A DNA stretch of 64,000 nucleotides from Rhizobiales bacterium GAS188 (GCA_900104855.1 FNSS01000001.1:7821001-7885000), one strand, 5' to 3'; positions 53,004-62,287 are shown, numbered from the stretch's first letter. The notes: generated from the letters alone by a model not told the origin. Numbers and translations are program-made.

Positions 53004-55133
53004 ATGCGGATGTTGGAAAGCCGTAACGGCAAGCCCAAAGCGCAAAGCGGTGGAGTGCACCCGGATTCCGGGAGCCTCCGCCAAGTGCTGTCCATCTCGA
53101 TCATCGGCCCCTTCGCGGCGCGTTGCGGCGACGCCGAGATCAAGTTGAAGACACGCAAGGCCTGCGCGGTGCTTGCCTATCTCGCTTTGTCGGAGACGCG
53201 CCAGGAGAGCCGCGAACGGCTCGTCGGCTTCCTGTGGAGCCGCTCGGATGAGATGAAGGCGCGCACCTCGCTGCGCCAAATCCTGCATGATATCCGCCAG
53301 GCATTCGCCAAGGCGGGCTTCGAAGGCTTGCACAGCGGCAAGCTCGCTTTGGCGCTCGAGGCCGACGAAATGGAAGTCGATCTCTGGCAGATCCTGCAGG
53401 AGGCCGACCGTTTCAGAGCCCACCCTCTGCTCCTGCATACGCCTCAGTTGACGGACAGGCTGTGCGAAGGGCTCGACGATCTCGACCCGTCCTTCCGCGT
53501 CTGGATCATCGCCAAGCGCCAGACCATCCTCGATCGCCTGCTGCGCAGCCTCAATGCAGGCCTCGCGAGCCCCAATGTCGCAGCCTCGGTCAAGCAGGAG
53601 CTCGCTGCCGCCATCCTCAATCTCGATCCGACGCATGAGGAGGCTTGCCGCTATGCGATGGAGGCGCGCGCCGTGGCAGGCGACGTTGCCGGAGCGCTGC
53701 GCCTCTACAAGGCCCTCTGGGACCTTCTCGATCAGGAATACGCCATGGAGCCTGGCCCGGAGACCCAGGACCTCGTCGCCCGCGTCAAGCTCGGAGAGTT
53801 TGACCGCCCGTCGGAGCGGACGAACCTGCCGGCCACGAACGGCGCCGCGGCCGCATCGCGCAACCTGCCCGATGATGCAGCGACCGCGCCGCCCGCATTG
53901 TCGGCGGCGCGCCCCTTTCCGAGGATCGCCTTGCTGCTCGCCCCCTTCGAGATGAACGGCGTCGGCCCCGACAAGCTGCATCTCGTGAGCGGCTTTCGCC
54001 ATCATCTGGCCGCTTGCCTGGTGCGCTTCCGCGAGTGGAGCGTCATCGATAACGGCTCGGCCTCCTTCAGCTTGCCTCCCGGGCTGGTGATGTCGGCGCA
54101 GTACAGCCTCGACGCGACCGCCTATCAGGCGGGGCCCAAGGTCAACATGGTGCTCACCCTGCGCGAGAACACGCAAGGCCTCTATGTCTGGAGCGAGAGC
54201 TTCGAGCTCACCTTGAAGGGCTGGTTCGAGGCGCAGCAGCGCGTCATTCGCCGCCTTGCCTCCTCGCTCAATGTGCAGCTATCGACCGAGCGCCTGATGC
54301 GCCTCTCGGCCGAGCCCGATGTCTCGCTCGAGACCTATGATCGATGGCTTCGCGGCCAGGCGCTGCTGGTGCGCTTCGATCCTGCGAGCTGGAAGCGGGC
54401 CTCCAAGCTGTTCGCCGACGCGACGCGCGACAGCCCCGATTTCTCGCCGATCCATAGCAGCATCGTGCAGATGGATAATATCGAGCATTTCGTCCATCCG
54501 GGCGTGAAGCAGGACATCCTCAAGATCCGCGAGACCCTGGCGCGCGCCAAGACGGCGGTTCAACTCGATCCTGTCGATTCGCGCGCCCATATGTGCCTTG
54601 GCTGGTCGCATATGCTGGCGCAGAACTATGACGAGGCGGCTCCGCATATGGAGCTGGCGCGCGAGCTGAACGACAATGATCCCGGCACGCTCGTCTCGAC
54701 GGCGGCTTATTGGGCCTTTTGCGGCGAGGCGGAGAAATCGGTGGCGCAAGCCCGGGAGGCCATGGCGATGTCGATCGCCCCTGCCCCATTCCAATGGGGC
54801 TATTATGCCATCATCCTGTTTCTCAGCGGCGATTACGCGGGGGCGCTCGAGGCCGCCGAGCATGCGCAGGATGTGATCAAGACGCTGCCGGCCTGGCGAG
54901 CCGCAGCCCTGTTCCATCTCGGCCGGCGCGAGGCGGCGGCAAAGGAGGCGCGCCGCTTCCTCTACACGATCCGCACGAGCTGGTACGGACGCGGCCAGCC
55001 TTCCGATCCCGCCATCGTGCGCTGGCTCCTGCACGCCCATCCGATCAGATGGCGCGCGCAATGGGAGAGCTTGCGCGATGGTGTGGCCGGGGCCTCGATC
55101 CCGACGGACGGAATCGAGCCCCTCATCTGGTGA
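53004..55133 (+). CDS. BTAD/TPR transcriptional regulator (SARP-like, adenylate-cyclase-regulator type)
   Basis: About 709 residues. The N-terminal part (~30-290) has the OmpR-like winged helix plus bacterial transcriptional activator domain seen in SARP regulators (VLSISIIGPFAARCGDAEIK, TRKACAVLAYLALS, RTSLRQILHDIRQAF, AGALRLYKALWDLL). The middle part resembles the TolB-like amino-terminal module of CadC/adenylate-cyclase-type proteins. The C-terminal third contains TPR-like helices (SRAHMCLGWSHMLAQNYDEA, YAGALEAAEHAQDV). The start is uncertain; 53004 is taken because the conserved domain follows, and the frame is open from 52797. It is convergent with the haem-peroxidase operon. Confidence 0.8.
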   Translation: MRMLESRNGKPKAQSGGVHPDSGSLRQVLSISIIGPFAARCGDAEIKLKTRKACAVLAYLALSETRQESRERLVGFLWSRSDEMKARTSLRQILHDIRQAFAKAGFEGLHSGKLALALEADEMEVDLWQILQEADRFRAHPLLLHTPQLTDRLCEGLDDLDPSFRVWIIAKRQTILDRLLRSLNAGLASPNVAASVKQELAAAILNLDPTHEEACRYAMEARAVAGDVAGALRLYKALWDLLDQEYAMEPGPETQDLVARVKLGEFDRPSERTNLPATNGAAAASRNLPDDAATAPPALSAARPFPRIALLLAPFEMNGVGPDKLHLVSGFRHHLAACLVRFREWSVIDNGSASFSLPPGLVMSAQYSLDATAYQAGPKVNMVLTLRENTQGLYVWSESFELTLKGWFEAQQRVIRRLASSLNVQLSTERLMRLSAEPDVSLETYDRWLRGQALLVRFDPASWKRASKLFADATRDSPDFSPIHSSIVQMDNIEHFVHPGVKQDILKIRETLARAKTAVQLDPVDSRAHMCLGWSHMLAQNYDEAAPHMELARELNDNDPGTLVSTAAYWAFCGEAEKSVAQAREAMAMSIAPAPFQWGYYAIILFLSGDYAGALEAAEHAQDVIKTLPAWRAAALFHLGRREAAAKEARRFLYTIRTSWYGRGQPSDPAIVRWLLHAHPIRWRAQWESLRDGVAGASIPTDGIEPLIW

Positions 55134-55182
55134 CGGCCCCTCCGGCCGGCACCCTGACCGCTGCGCTCATCGGTCCGCGGCT

Positions 55183-55593
55183 TCACCAGCAGATGCTGAC
55201 CGTGTAATCCCCGATGCGTTCGGCATGTACGCGCATCACATCCGCCGCCGGCACGACCGGATCCATGCCGTTGAAGATGCGCTTGTAGAAATCGGGAATG
55301 GGATAGCTCCGGCCGGGCTGCTGCAGCAGGGTCTCCGAATCCTCGATCATGTATTTGGGCGGCAGACGCACCACGATCTCATCGGTGTCGGAGCTCACGA
55401 ACCTGATTGTCTTGGCCCATTCGGGCACACTGGCGAAGACCTGCGCCGTCGCCAATTGCTCCTTGAATTGCTCGATCGTCGTCGGCACCGGATACTCATT
55501 GCCGTCGTCGAGATAGTTCTTACCCGTAGCCCAGGTCTTGACCAATTTTCCCCAGACTTCGTGATTGGTCACGCGCAAACGTTCGATAGCCAT
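55183..55593 (-). CDS. Uncharacterised small protein encoded with a haem peroxidase
   Basis: 136 residues, no family recognised. It is soluble, rich in aromatic and charged residues, with an N-terminal AIERLRVTNHEVWGKLVKTW segment and a Cys-Trp C-terminus (YTVSICW). It follows the peroxidase gene by 35 bases on the same strand with an AGGGAGAG ribosome-binding site, so the two are probably co-transcribed. It could be a maturation partner or substrate of the peroxidase, but the sequence gives no direct hint. Confidence 0.65.
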   Translation of the reverse strand: MAIERLRVTNHEVWGKLVKTWATGKNYLDDGNEYPVPTTIEQFKEQLATAQVFASVPEWAKTIRFVSSDTDEIVVRLPPKYMIEDSETLLQQPGRSYPIPDFYKRIFNGMDPVVPAADVMRVHAERIGDYTVSICW

Positions 55594-55628
55594 TATTCAC
55601 TCTCCCTGTTTTGAGTTTTCAGGCTCTC

Positions 55629-57407
55629 TCACACGAACGCCGGTTCGGCGTTCCGCAAGCTGGCAATCTCGGCGGTGAAAGCGATGAGCTCGCTCATGGT
55701 CTTGATGTCGGGAACAGCCTCGAAGAGGTTCGTGCCATAGAGCGACAGCGACAGGTTGCGAAGCGCATCGGCGAGGCTCTCGGCTCCGGCTTCGGCGCGC
55801 ATCGGATCGCGCAAGAGCGCGCTGAAGACCACTTCGGCGACCAGGATCGAGCCGAGGACACCGAGCCTCAGCCCTTCGGCCTCGGGCTCGAATGCCGCCT
55901 CGAACAGGAAGAAGAAGGGCAAGGGCGGATCTTGCGACAGGGTGGCGATGTCCTCCTTGGACAACCTGCCATAGGCGGGCTCCTCGGCAAGCCAGGCGGC
56001 AAGACGCCTTACGCGCAGATCGCGATTGGCCAGCAGCGGCGACAGGCCGATCAGCTCGGGACGGCGCAGCCGCAGCTTTTCGATGAGCGCATCGAGCGAC
56101 CACAGGCCGACGAGGGATGAGCTGATCAGGTCGCGATAGGCAAGGCCGACGCGGTTGGTCTCGTCGATCGCCGGAAAGATCTGGTCGCTGCCCAGCGCAT
56201 CGCTGAATTTGGGACCGATGCGGCGGCTCAGATTGGGGCGGCTGCCGTCGATCTCGAAGAACTGCGACCATTGCACGATCCAGCTCTCGTTGAGCGGCAT
56301 GTTGATCGGATCGTTGAGGGAGGTCTTCTGCAGGTTCTCGGCGAGCTCGTTGGTGGCGATATCGTTGATCCGGTACTGGTTGCGGACCAGCGCATGGCCG
56401 AAGCGGAATATGCCATGCGAGAATTCGAGCGGGACGCTCCAATTGCCCTCCTCTCCCTTTCGGTTGCGGGCCCAATGCGGTGTCTCGTCCGCGGCCTCAT
56501 CCAGGAATTCAGGCGCCTCGACGCTGTAGGCCTCGTAGATGGCGGGATGCAGGAAGCGCTTCATCAGATCGTGGCGCACCACGCTGCGATAGATCAGGGT
56601 GGTCGCGCCTCGGGCGCAGAGATACCGCCGATGCGCCGCTTCGAGCGAGAGTCTGGCATTCATCTGCGGCTCGCTGCGCGTCAGCAGATCGACGAGACCA
56701 TTGTGCAAAAGCGCGAAGAGCGCCGTCATCTGCGACAAAATAGCATGGTCGTCATTGCGCGGATCGACGAGGAGCGCGTCGGTCAGCGCCGGCCGACCGG
56801 GCCCACCGCGGTCAATTCCGGTCTGGTTTTCGGCCGTCGCCCGGGCGATGTCGCGAAAAGGGCAGCGATCATCGATGGTCCGGTCGTCCCGCTGGATGCG
56901 GCCGAGGCGCAATTTGGTGCGGCTGCGGTCCCCCCGATCATCGAGCGCATAGGCAAAAGGGCAGCCGACCGGGCCGCTGCCATAGATGGTGTCGAGCTTG
57001 AGCCCCGAGCGCCGCATATTGCGGGCCGCGGGCGAGATGTCGGCAATCAGCGACAGCGGCATCGACGACTGCACGAGGTCGTGACTGACGAGCTGCAGCA
57101 AATACGTGTAACCGGATGGAATATAGGGATTTTCCCAAACCTTGCGAAGCGCGCTCGCGAGGCTTGGCGGCTGGTCGTGAGGCGGCCACTCGATATCGGC
57201 GTCCATGCGCCTGGAAAGTCGGCTCATCAGGTCGCGCAGGCGCTCGAGCGCGTCCGCCGAAGCGTCGGGCGCAACACCGTAAACGCGAAAACGTTGGGAG
57301 GGGGCGGGGTCGCCCAGGAAATGGCGGAAGCCCGGAATGGGCGCAGGTTCCTCGGTGCCCCCGGCACCCTGGAACGACAACGCAATTCCCGTTGCGTGTG
57401 TCCCCAT
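55629..57407 (-). CDS. Animal-haem-peroxidase-family protein
   Basis: About 592 residues. Peroxidase-cyclooxygenase-superfamily features: the distal helix region DDHAILSQMTALFALLHN and the proximal-histidine phrase FRFGHALVRNQYRIND, with SPLLANRDLRVRRLAAWL later. There is no signal peptide, so it is probably cytosolic or released by another route. Bacterial members oxidise halides, lipids or phenols; the substrate here is unknown. The ATG at 57407 is 9 bases after AGGAGG; the ATG at 57416 directly abuts that site. It forms a two-gene operon with the small protein, convergent with the BTAD/TPR regulator. Confidence 0.82.
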   Translation of the reverse strand: MGTHATGIALSFQGAGGTEEPAPIPGFRHFLGDPAPSQRFRVYGVAPDASADALERLRDLMSRLSRRMDADIEWPPHDQPPSLASALRKVWENPYIPSGYTYLLQLVSHDLVQSSMPLSLIADISPAARNMRRSGLKLDTIYGSGPVGCPFAYALDDRGDRSRTKLRLGRIQRDDRTIDDRCPFRDIARATAENQTGIDRGGPGRPALTDALLVDPRNDDHAILSQMTALFALLHNGLVDLLTRSEPQMNARLSLEAAHRRYLCARGATTLIYRSVVRHDLMKRFLHPAIYEAYSVEAPEFLDEAADETPHWARNRKGEEGNWSVPLEFSHGIFRFGHALVRNQYRINDIATNELAENLQKTSLNDPINMPLNESWIVQWSQFFEIDGSRPNLSRRIGPKFSDALGSDQIFPAIDETNRVGLAYRDLISSSLVGLWSLDALIEKLRLRRPELIGLSPLLANRDLRVRRLAAWLAEEPAYGRLSKEDIATLSQDPPLPFFFLFEAAFEPEAEGLRLGVLGSILVAEVVFSALLRDPMRAEAGAESLADALRNLSLSLYGTNLFEAVPDIKTMSELIAFTAEIASLRNAEPAFV

Positions 57408-57596
57408 TCCGAGCATCCTCCTACGACGTTGCCGTCGCGGCCGATGCCCCTCCTGAGACACTGGAATGTGCAGCGTGAAATTATCGTGATTTGTTAGGAC
57501 GGAATGTGACAGTTGAATTAAAATAGCGGTAAGGGAGGCGCGTCCCGGCCTCCCCGCTCAGGGATCGGCGATAGCGTAGCGCTCCTTCGCTTCCTT

Positions 57597-58921
57597 CTAT
57601 TCGTACTCCCCCTCGATATCCTTGCCCGTGTAGTCCTTCATCAGGGAGGTCGCGACGAGGCTCAGGATCGCGCAGGCGAGGATATAGGCGGCGATCGCAT
57701 AGGACGAGCCATAGGTGCTGAACAGCCAGGCGGCGATCAGCGGCGCCGGGCCGCCGGCGATGACGGAGGCGAGCTGATAGCCGAGCGAGGCGCCGCTATA
57801 GCGCAGCCGCCCGGTGAAGGATTCGGCGATGAGCGCGGCCTGCGGCCCGTACATCATGTCATGCGGGATGAGCGAGAGCACGATCGCCAGGAAGATCAGC
57901 GTCGCCGAGCCGGTGTTCAGCATGCCGAAATAGATGAAGCCGAAGACGCCGACCGTCGCCGCGCCGATCATGTACATCTTCTTGCGCCCGATCAGATCGG
58001 AGATGTGGCCGAAAAGCGGGATCGACACGAAGGACAGGACCGAAGCGGTCAGCACGGCGACCAGCAGGAAGTCGCGCGACATCTTCAGCGTCCCGATTCC
58101 GTGGGAGAAAACGAAAGCGGTGAAGATATAGAACGGCGCCTGTTCCGCCATGCGCAGCAAGGCGCACAGGATGATCTCCTTGGGTTGCCGCCTGATGACC
58201 TCGAGCATCGGCTGCCGCTCGACCTTGTTCTCGGCGACGAGCTTCGAGAAGATCGGAGTTTCCATGATGCCGAGCCGGATCCACAGTCCGATCGCGACCA
58301 GGACGAGACTGAGAAGGAACGGCACGCGCCAGCCCCAGGTCAGGAACTGCTCGCCCGACATCTGGCTGAAGACCAGGACGGCGAGGTTCGCCAGGAACAG
58401 GCCGCAGGGCACGCCGAATTGCGGCCAGGACGCGACGAAGCCGCGATGCCCGGACGTCTTGGCCCATTCCATCGACAAAAGGACCGACCCGCCCATTCGC
58501 CGCCCACTCCGACGCCTTGGATGAAGCGCAGCACGGTCAGGATGATCGCGCCCCAGATGCCGATGCTGTCATAGGTCGGCACCAGCGCCACGAGGAAGGT
58601 GGCGATGCCCATCAGCATGAGCGTCGCGATGAGCGTCGACTTGCGGCCGATGCGATCGCCGTAATGCCCGAATATCGCCGCGCCCACCGGCCGCGCGATG
58701 AAGCCGACCGCATAGATGGCGAACGCCTCGAGCGTGCCGACCAGCGGATCGGATTTCGGGAAGAACAGCTTCGCGAAGACCAGCCCGGTCACGGTGCTGT
58801 AGAGGAAGAAATCGTACCACTCGATCGCGGTGCCGACTGTGCTGGCCACGACCGCGCGCCTGAGCTGCCTGCTGTGTTCCTGGTCCGAAAGCAAACCGGC
58901 ACCGAGTTCCACTGTCGCCAT
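57597..58921 (-). pseudogene. MFS transporter of the MHS family, frameshifted in the middle
   Basis: The N-terminal half (MATVELGAGLL to GVGVGGEW, helices 1-5) and the C-terminal half (GGSVLLSMEWAKTSGHRGF to the end) lie in adjacent frames meeting at about 58485-58496. The MHS motif GVGVGGEWGGS would be restored by one extra G in a GGG run (TGGGCGGG for TGGGGCGGG). With it the gene gives 441 residues, the normal length. It would import an organic acid with protons. It stands alone, with no catabolic neighbour. A single-base homopolymer loss can be a sequencing error, so status as a true pseudogene is uncertain. Confidence 0.85.
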
Positions 58922-59105
58922 GATATGCCCCTCCCGTGGATATACTCCTTTTCCCGGTCTTCTTGCCGGCGGATGATAATATTACCATAAGCAAGGACTT
59001 CGTGCGACTTCAATTCACATTGTCGTTGGCATCAGACATCTTGGGAGATACGGCCTGGCTCGCCTCCCTGCGGTCGTGATTCGACTCCTTTGCAGGATTG
59101 GGGGA

Positions 59106-59230
59106 GTCATCCCGTGCGCGCTGCAGCACGATAGTGATGCGGCGCAGACACGGGATCCATGATCGGCAGGTCAGAAATGGATCCCGTGTCTGCGGCACAT
59201 CATTTCATGCTGCGCCGCGTCCGGGATGAC
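59106..59230. repeat. Dispersed intergenic repeat, family B, copy 3 (best bounded)
   Basis: It starts GTCATCCCGTGCGCGCTGCA and ends GCGTCCGGGATGAC, so its ends are inverted (GTCATCCC/GGGATGAC). Inside, ACGGGATCCAT and ATGGATCCCGT form a further hairpin. Copies or parts are at 869-990 and 25840-25896. It lies in the gene-poor zone 58922-59876. Confidence 0.8.
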
Positions 59231-59255
59231 CGAGCGCGAGCGTGTCGCAAAGGTC

Positions 59256-59375
59256 TTAGAGAGATTTGCGCATGACCTCGGCGCCCGCCGCCAGCGCCGC
59301 GAGCTTGGCATGGGCCGTCTTCCACGGCATCGGCGCCATGCCGCAATTGGTGCAGGGATTACAATGACGCTGCAC
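59256..59375 (-). pseudogene. C-terminal fragment of a cobalamin-independent methionine-synthase (MetE)-like protein
   Basis: About 39 codons ending in TAA (59256-59258) encode NPCTNCGMAPMPWKTAHAKL followed by an Ala/Gly-rich helix (AALAAGAEVMRKSL). This matches the end of MetE-like methyltransferases, where the cysteine of the CGM motif binds zinc. Nothing of the rest of the gene is present; the frame is closed by a TAA just upstream. It is a remnant left between dispersed repeats. Confidence 0.6.
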
Positions 59376-59503
59376 TTAACTCCCGCTCCTTCCATGCGGA
59401 TGCGAGGGCTTCGGGCCGCCCGTCGTTCTTGTTCCCAGCAGTGCCGGCCTCCCCGTTCGTAAGGGCGGGCGGGACGCCGGCGTTCCCACCGCGGCGGGTT
59501 CCC

Positions 59504-59674
59504 TCAGGCGCCCTCCTCTTCGCCCTCACGTTCGCGGAACTCGGCAACTCCAGCGTCGGCCGGCGCCGATCCGCTGCGCAGTCGCACGATCATCTCGATG
59601 AGATCGACATCGATCTTGACGAGGTCGAGATCGCCCGTCATCTCGCGCAACTCCTGACCCTTGCGGCCGATGCT
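59504..59674 (-). pseudogene. Short unidentified gene remnant
   Basis: An open stretch of 56 codons (SIGRKGQELREMTGDLDLVK, then IDVDLIEMIVRLRSG and an acidic end EEEGA) has a protein-like amphipathic pattern. It has no proper start except an internal ATG at 59641 (45 residues), and a TGA directly precedes the fragment. No family is recognised. It lies between a degenerate GC-rich repeat region and the family A repeats. It could be a small real gene or the end of a lost one. Confidence 0.3.
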
Positions 59675-59704
59675 TCAATCAAACGCTCATGGGGGTTAGC
59701 GCCT

Positions 59705-59736
59705 CGTCATGGCCGGGCTTGTCCCGGCCATCCACG
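59705..59736. repeat. Palindromic repeat, family A, copy 2 (inverted)
   Basis: CGTCATGGCCGGGCTTGTCC followed by CGGCCATCCACG. The arms ATGGCCGGG/CCCGGCCAT fold into a hairpin. It is the reverse complement of the element at 3888-3928 and faces another copy about 95 bases further on. Confidence 0.85.
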
Positions 59737-59831
59737 GTTTGCCATCCTTCGCGACGGGCCGCCCGACTGGGAGATGCGCGCCATGAATGGTTGAGGTCCA
59801 AATTGGGCGTCGTCTACAAGACGATGATGCG

Positions 59832-59870
59832 AGGAAGGCGTGGATGGCCGCAACAAGTGCGGCCATGACG
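59832..59870. repeat. Palindromic repeat, family A, copy 3
   Basis: GGAAGGCGTGGATGGCCGCA, a short loop, then GTGCGGCCATGACG. The stem has compensating changes (GGCCGCA/TGCGGCC) relative to copies 1 and 2, which argues that pairing is conserved. With copy 2 it makes an inverted doublet of REP type. It lies just after the stop of the binding-protein gene, so it may act as a transcription terminator there. Confidence 0.85.
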
Positions 59871-59876
59871 CGAACG

Positions 59877-60662
59877 TCAATCGAACCACTTCGCGTAGAT
59901 CGCCCCATAGGCGCCGTTCTCGATCGCCTGGTGCAGCCATTGATCGACGAAGGCCTTCAAGGCCCCGTCGCGCTGCACCCAATAGGCCTTCTCGGCGAAA
60001 TCGAAGGGCTGATCCGGATGGATGGCGCAGAGCACGCCGGGATGCAGCTTCTGTTGATAGCGGGTCTCGGAGGCGTCGGTGATCATCAGATCGGCCTTGC
60101 CGGCCGCCAATTCCTCGAAGATCTTGGTGTTGTCTTGGAAGACCACGATCTCCGCCGCCTTGAAATTCGAGCGATCGAATTTCTCATTGGTGCCGCCGGG
60201 ATTGGTGATGACTTTGACGCTCGATTTGTCGATATCGGCGAGGGCCGCAAATTTGGCGACATCGCCGCAGCGCGCGATCGGCGTCTTGCCCTCATGCATA
60301 TAGGGGATCGAGAACAGCCCCTTCTTCTGGCGATCGAAGGTGATCGAGACGCCCCCCATGGCGACGTCGAAATCGCCGGCCTCGAACTGCTTCATCAGAG
60401 TGGGCCAGGCCGTCGGCACGATCTCGACCTTCACGCCGAGCGCCGCCCCGAGGCTTTGCGCGAGGTCGATGTCGAAGCCCGAGAAGCTCCCCGTCGCCGG
60501 GTCCTTGAAGGTGAAGGGCTTGTAGTCGCCCGTGGACCCTACCTTCAGGACGCCCGCCGCGATGATGGCATCGAGCCGCGACGCCGGCGGCGCCTGCTGA
60601 GCGAGCGCCGGAAGCATCCAGCCGCAAAGCGCCAGAGCCGACAAGCCGAGCTTAAGAAACAT
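59877..60662 (-). CDS. Amino-acid-type (SBP_bac_3) substrate-binding protein, PheC/arogenate-dehydratase-like
   Basis: 261 residues with a Sec signal peptide (FLKLGLSALALCGWMLPALA). The mature part has AAGVLKVGSTGDYKPFTFKD, GFDIDLAQSLGAALGV, DFDVAMGGVSIT, NPGGTNEKFDRSNF and ADLMITDASETRYQ. The last pattern is shared with periplasmic cyclohexadienyl dehydratases (PheC), which make phenylpyruvate or phenylalanine, as well as with polar-amino-acid receptors. No permease is encoded nearby, which favours the enzyme or an orphan receptor. The start at 60662 precedes the signal peptide; the ATG at 60674 is an alternative. Confidence 0.82.
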   Translation of the reverse strand: MFLKLGLSALALCGWMLPALAQQAPPASRLDAIIAAGVLKVGSTGDYKPFTFKDPATGSFSGFDIDLAQSLGAALGVKVEIVPTAWPTLMKQFEAGDFDVAMGGVSITFDRQKKGLFSIPYMHEGKTPIARCGDVAKFAALADIDKSSVKVITNPGGTNEKFDRSNFKAAEIVVFQDNTKIFEELAAGKADLMITDASETRYQQKLHPGVLCAIHPDQPFDFAEKAYWVQRDGALKAFVDQWLHQAIENGAYGAIYAKWFD

Positions 60663-60875
60663 GACGCATCCCATCCCGAAAAATGACTGTGATCGCCATG
60701 TCAGCATGTCCAACGCTCGGTCGCAAGGAGCGGCCGGCGAAGACAAGGCGAAGACAGTTTGTGGGCAGCGTCCCACACAGCATCCCACCTTCCGGTTGGG
60801 ACGCTTTGTGGTTGACGCGGCAACCGCGCTTTGCTCCGCTGATGTTGCCGAGATCGATCGGATCGGGCTAGCGGC

Positions 60876-62279
60876 ATGGAAACCAAGGCCAACGAGCTCT
60901 TGAGGGAGATTTCCGAATTCTGCCGGGCGACGGGCCTCGCGGAATCGACCTTCGGACGCGCCGCCATCAATGACGGCAAGCTGGTGTCGCGCCTGCGCAA
61001 TGGCGGGCGCATCACCACCGAGACCCTGGAGCGGCTGCGGACCTTCATGGCGAATGGGCGCAGCTCGCCGCATTCGGGGCGCCCCATCGTCATCGCCCGC
61101 GGGGCACCGCGCGCGGCACCGGTCGCCGCGCCGAGCACCGCCCCCCCGCACGACCCGCAGCGCAATTTCCGCTTCTTCGACAACCGCCAGAAATATCTGC
61201 TGTTCGTGAACACCTGCAGCGAGAAATGGGTGGTCGCGAATCGCGTCACCTACGAGCTCGCCAATATCCACCCCCGTCCCCCGGCCGTGCGCGTCTTCGA
61301 TGCCGGGATGGGCGACGGCACCGTCCTCGCAAGGGTGATGCGCGCCGCCCATGACCGCTTTCCGACCATGCCCTTCTACATCGTCGGGAAGGAGATCAGC
61401 CTCGAGGATATCCGCCTGAGCCTGCAGAAGATGGCCGACCGTTTCTTCGAGCATCCGGCGACCGTGCTGGTCTTGACCAACCTCACTTATGCGGATGCGC
61501 CCTGGCTCGCCGTGAAATCGCTCAGCGCCGCCTCGAGCCTCGTCTGGCGTGAAGTGGTGCTGACGGGGAATTCCTCCCACAGCTTCGAGCATCAGATCAC
61601 CGATCTCGAACCTTTCCTCTCCGAGAATTGGAAGGCCGGCGTCAGCCCCAAGACCGGCAACCCGGTCTATGAGCGTCCTGTTGTCCTCGTCGTCTATCGG
61701 CAGGATCACAAATTCCTGCTCGATTCGGTCATCCCCCGCCCCGGCGGCACGGTGGCCAATTACGATCTGGTCATCGCCTCGCAACCTTACCGGGCCCGCG
61801 CCTCCGTCGAGTTCAAGGTCAAGCGCGTCATCGCACCGCTCGCGAGAGCCCTGGGGCCGGGCGGCAGGCTGATCGGCATCCACTCCCATGGCAATGATCC
61901 GGGCATGGAGATCATCCGGCGCGTCTGGCCGGGCGACAACCCCTTCACCACGGACCGTCATACCCTTCTCAAGGCCGTCAAGCATGAGCTCGGCGCGGCC
62001 GGCCGCCAGCTGAACTTCAACGCCTATGCGGATGCGCGCTCGCTGTTCCGCTACGAGATGCACACCCTGCCCTCGGAAATCGGCGGCGGATCGATCGGCA
62101 CCTCGACCTTGTTCGCCGCCTGGAATGCCGCGATCTATGTCGGCCAGATCGAGGATGACCGCCTCGGCCCGGTCGTCGCCAACAGGCAATATCTCGAAGC
62201 GACGCAGGCCGTCCTGCAAGCCCATAACGGGCTGTGGTTCAACGATGAATCCTATGTGATCTCGCGGCGGCGCGATTGA
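60876..62279 (+). CDS. SAM-methyltransferase-fold protein with N-terminal helix-turn-helix-like region, function unknown
   Basis: 467 residues. The first ~60 resemble a DNA-binding helical domain (GLAESTFGRAAINDGKLVSR, TTETLERLRTFM). A Pro/Ala linker leads to a core with a class I SAM-binding loop (VRVFDAGMGDGTVLARVM) and later LGPGGRLIGIHSHGNDPGM. It is encoded 8 bases before an MTHFR-family gene. Similar gene pairs are found with methylamine or betaine demethylation genes in alphaproteobacteria (recollection, not checked), so a role in one-carbon transfer is plausible. The role of the N-terminal domain is unclear. Confidence 0.7.
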   Translation: METKANELLREISEFCRATGLAESTFGRAAINDGKLVSRLRNGGRITTETLERLRTFMANGRSSPHSGRPIVIARGAPRAAPVAAPSTAPPHDPQRNFRFFDNRQKYLLFVNTCSEKWVVANRVTYELANIHPRPPAVRVFDAGMGDGTVLARVMRAAHDRFPTMPFYIVGKEISLEDIRLSLQKMADRFFEHPATVLVLTNLTYADAPWLAVKSLSAASSLVWREVVLTGNSSHSFEHQITDLEPFLSENWKAGVSPKTGNPVYERPVVLVVYRQDHKFLLDSVIPRPGGTVANYDLVIASQPYRARASVEFKVKRVIAPLARALGPGGRLIGIHSHGNDPGMEIIRRVWPGDNPFTTDRHTLLKAVKHELGAAGRQLNFNAYADARSLFRYEMHTLPSEIGGGSIGTSTLFAAWNAAIYVGQIEDDRLGPVVANRQYLEATQAVLQAHNGLWFNDESYVISRRRD

Positions 62280-62287
62280 GGTTTGAG

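Noticed and set aside
59877-62225. One 782-codon minus-strand frame joining the binding protein with a long upstream extension
   Set aside because: The extension is antisense to the methyltransferase-like gene. The signal peptide at 60662 marks the true start.
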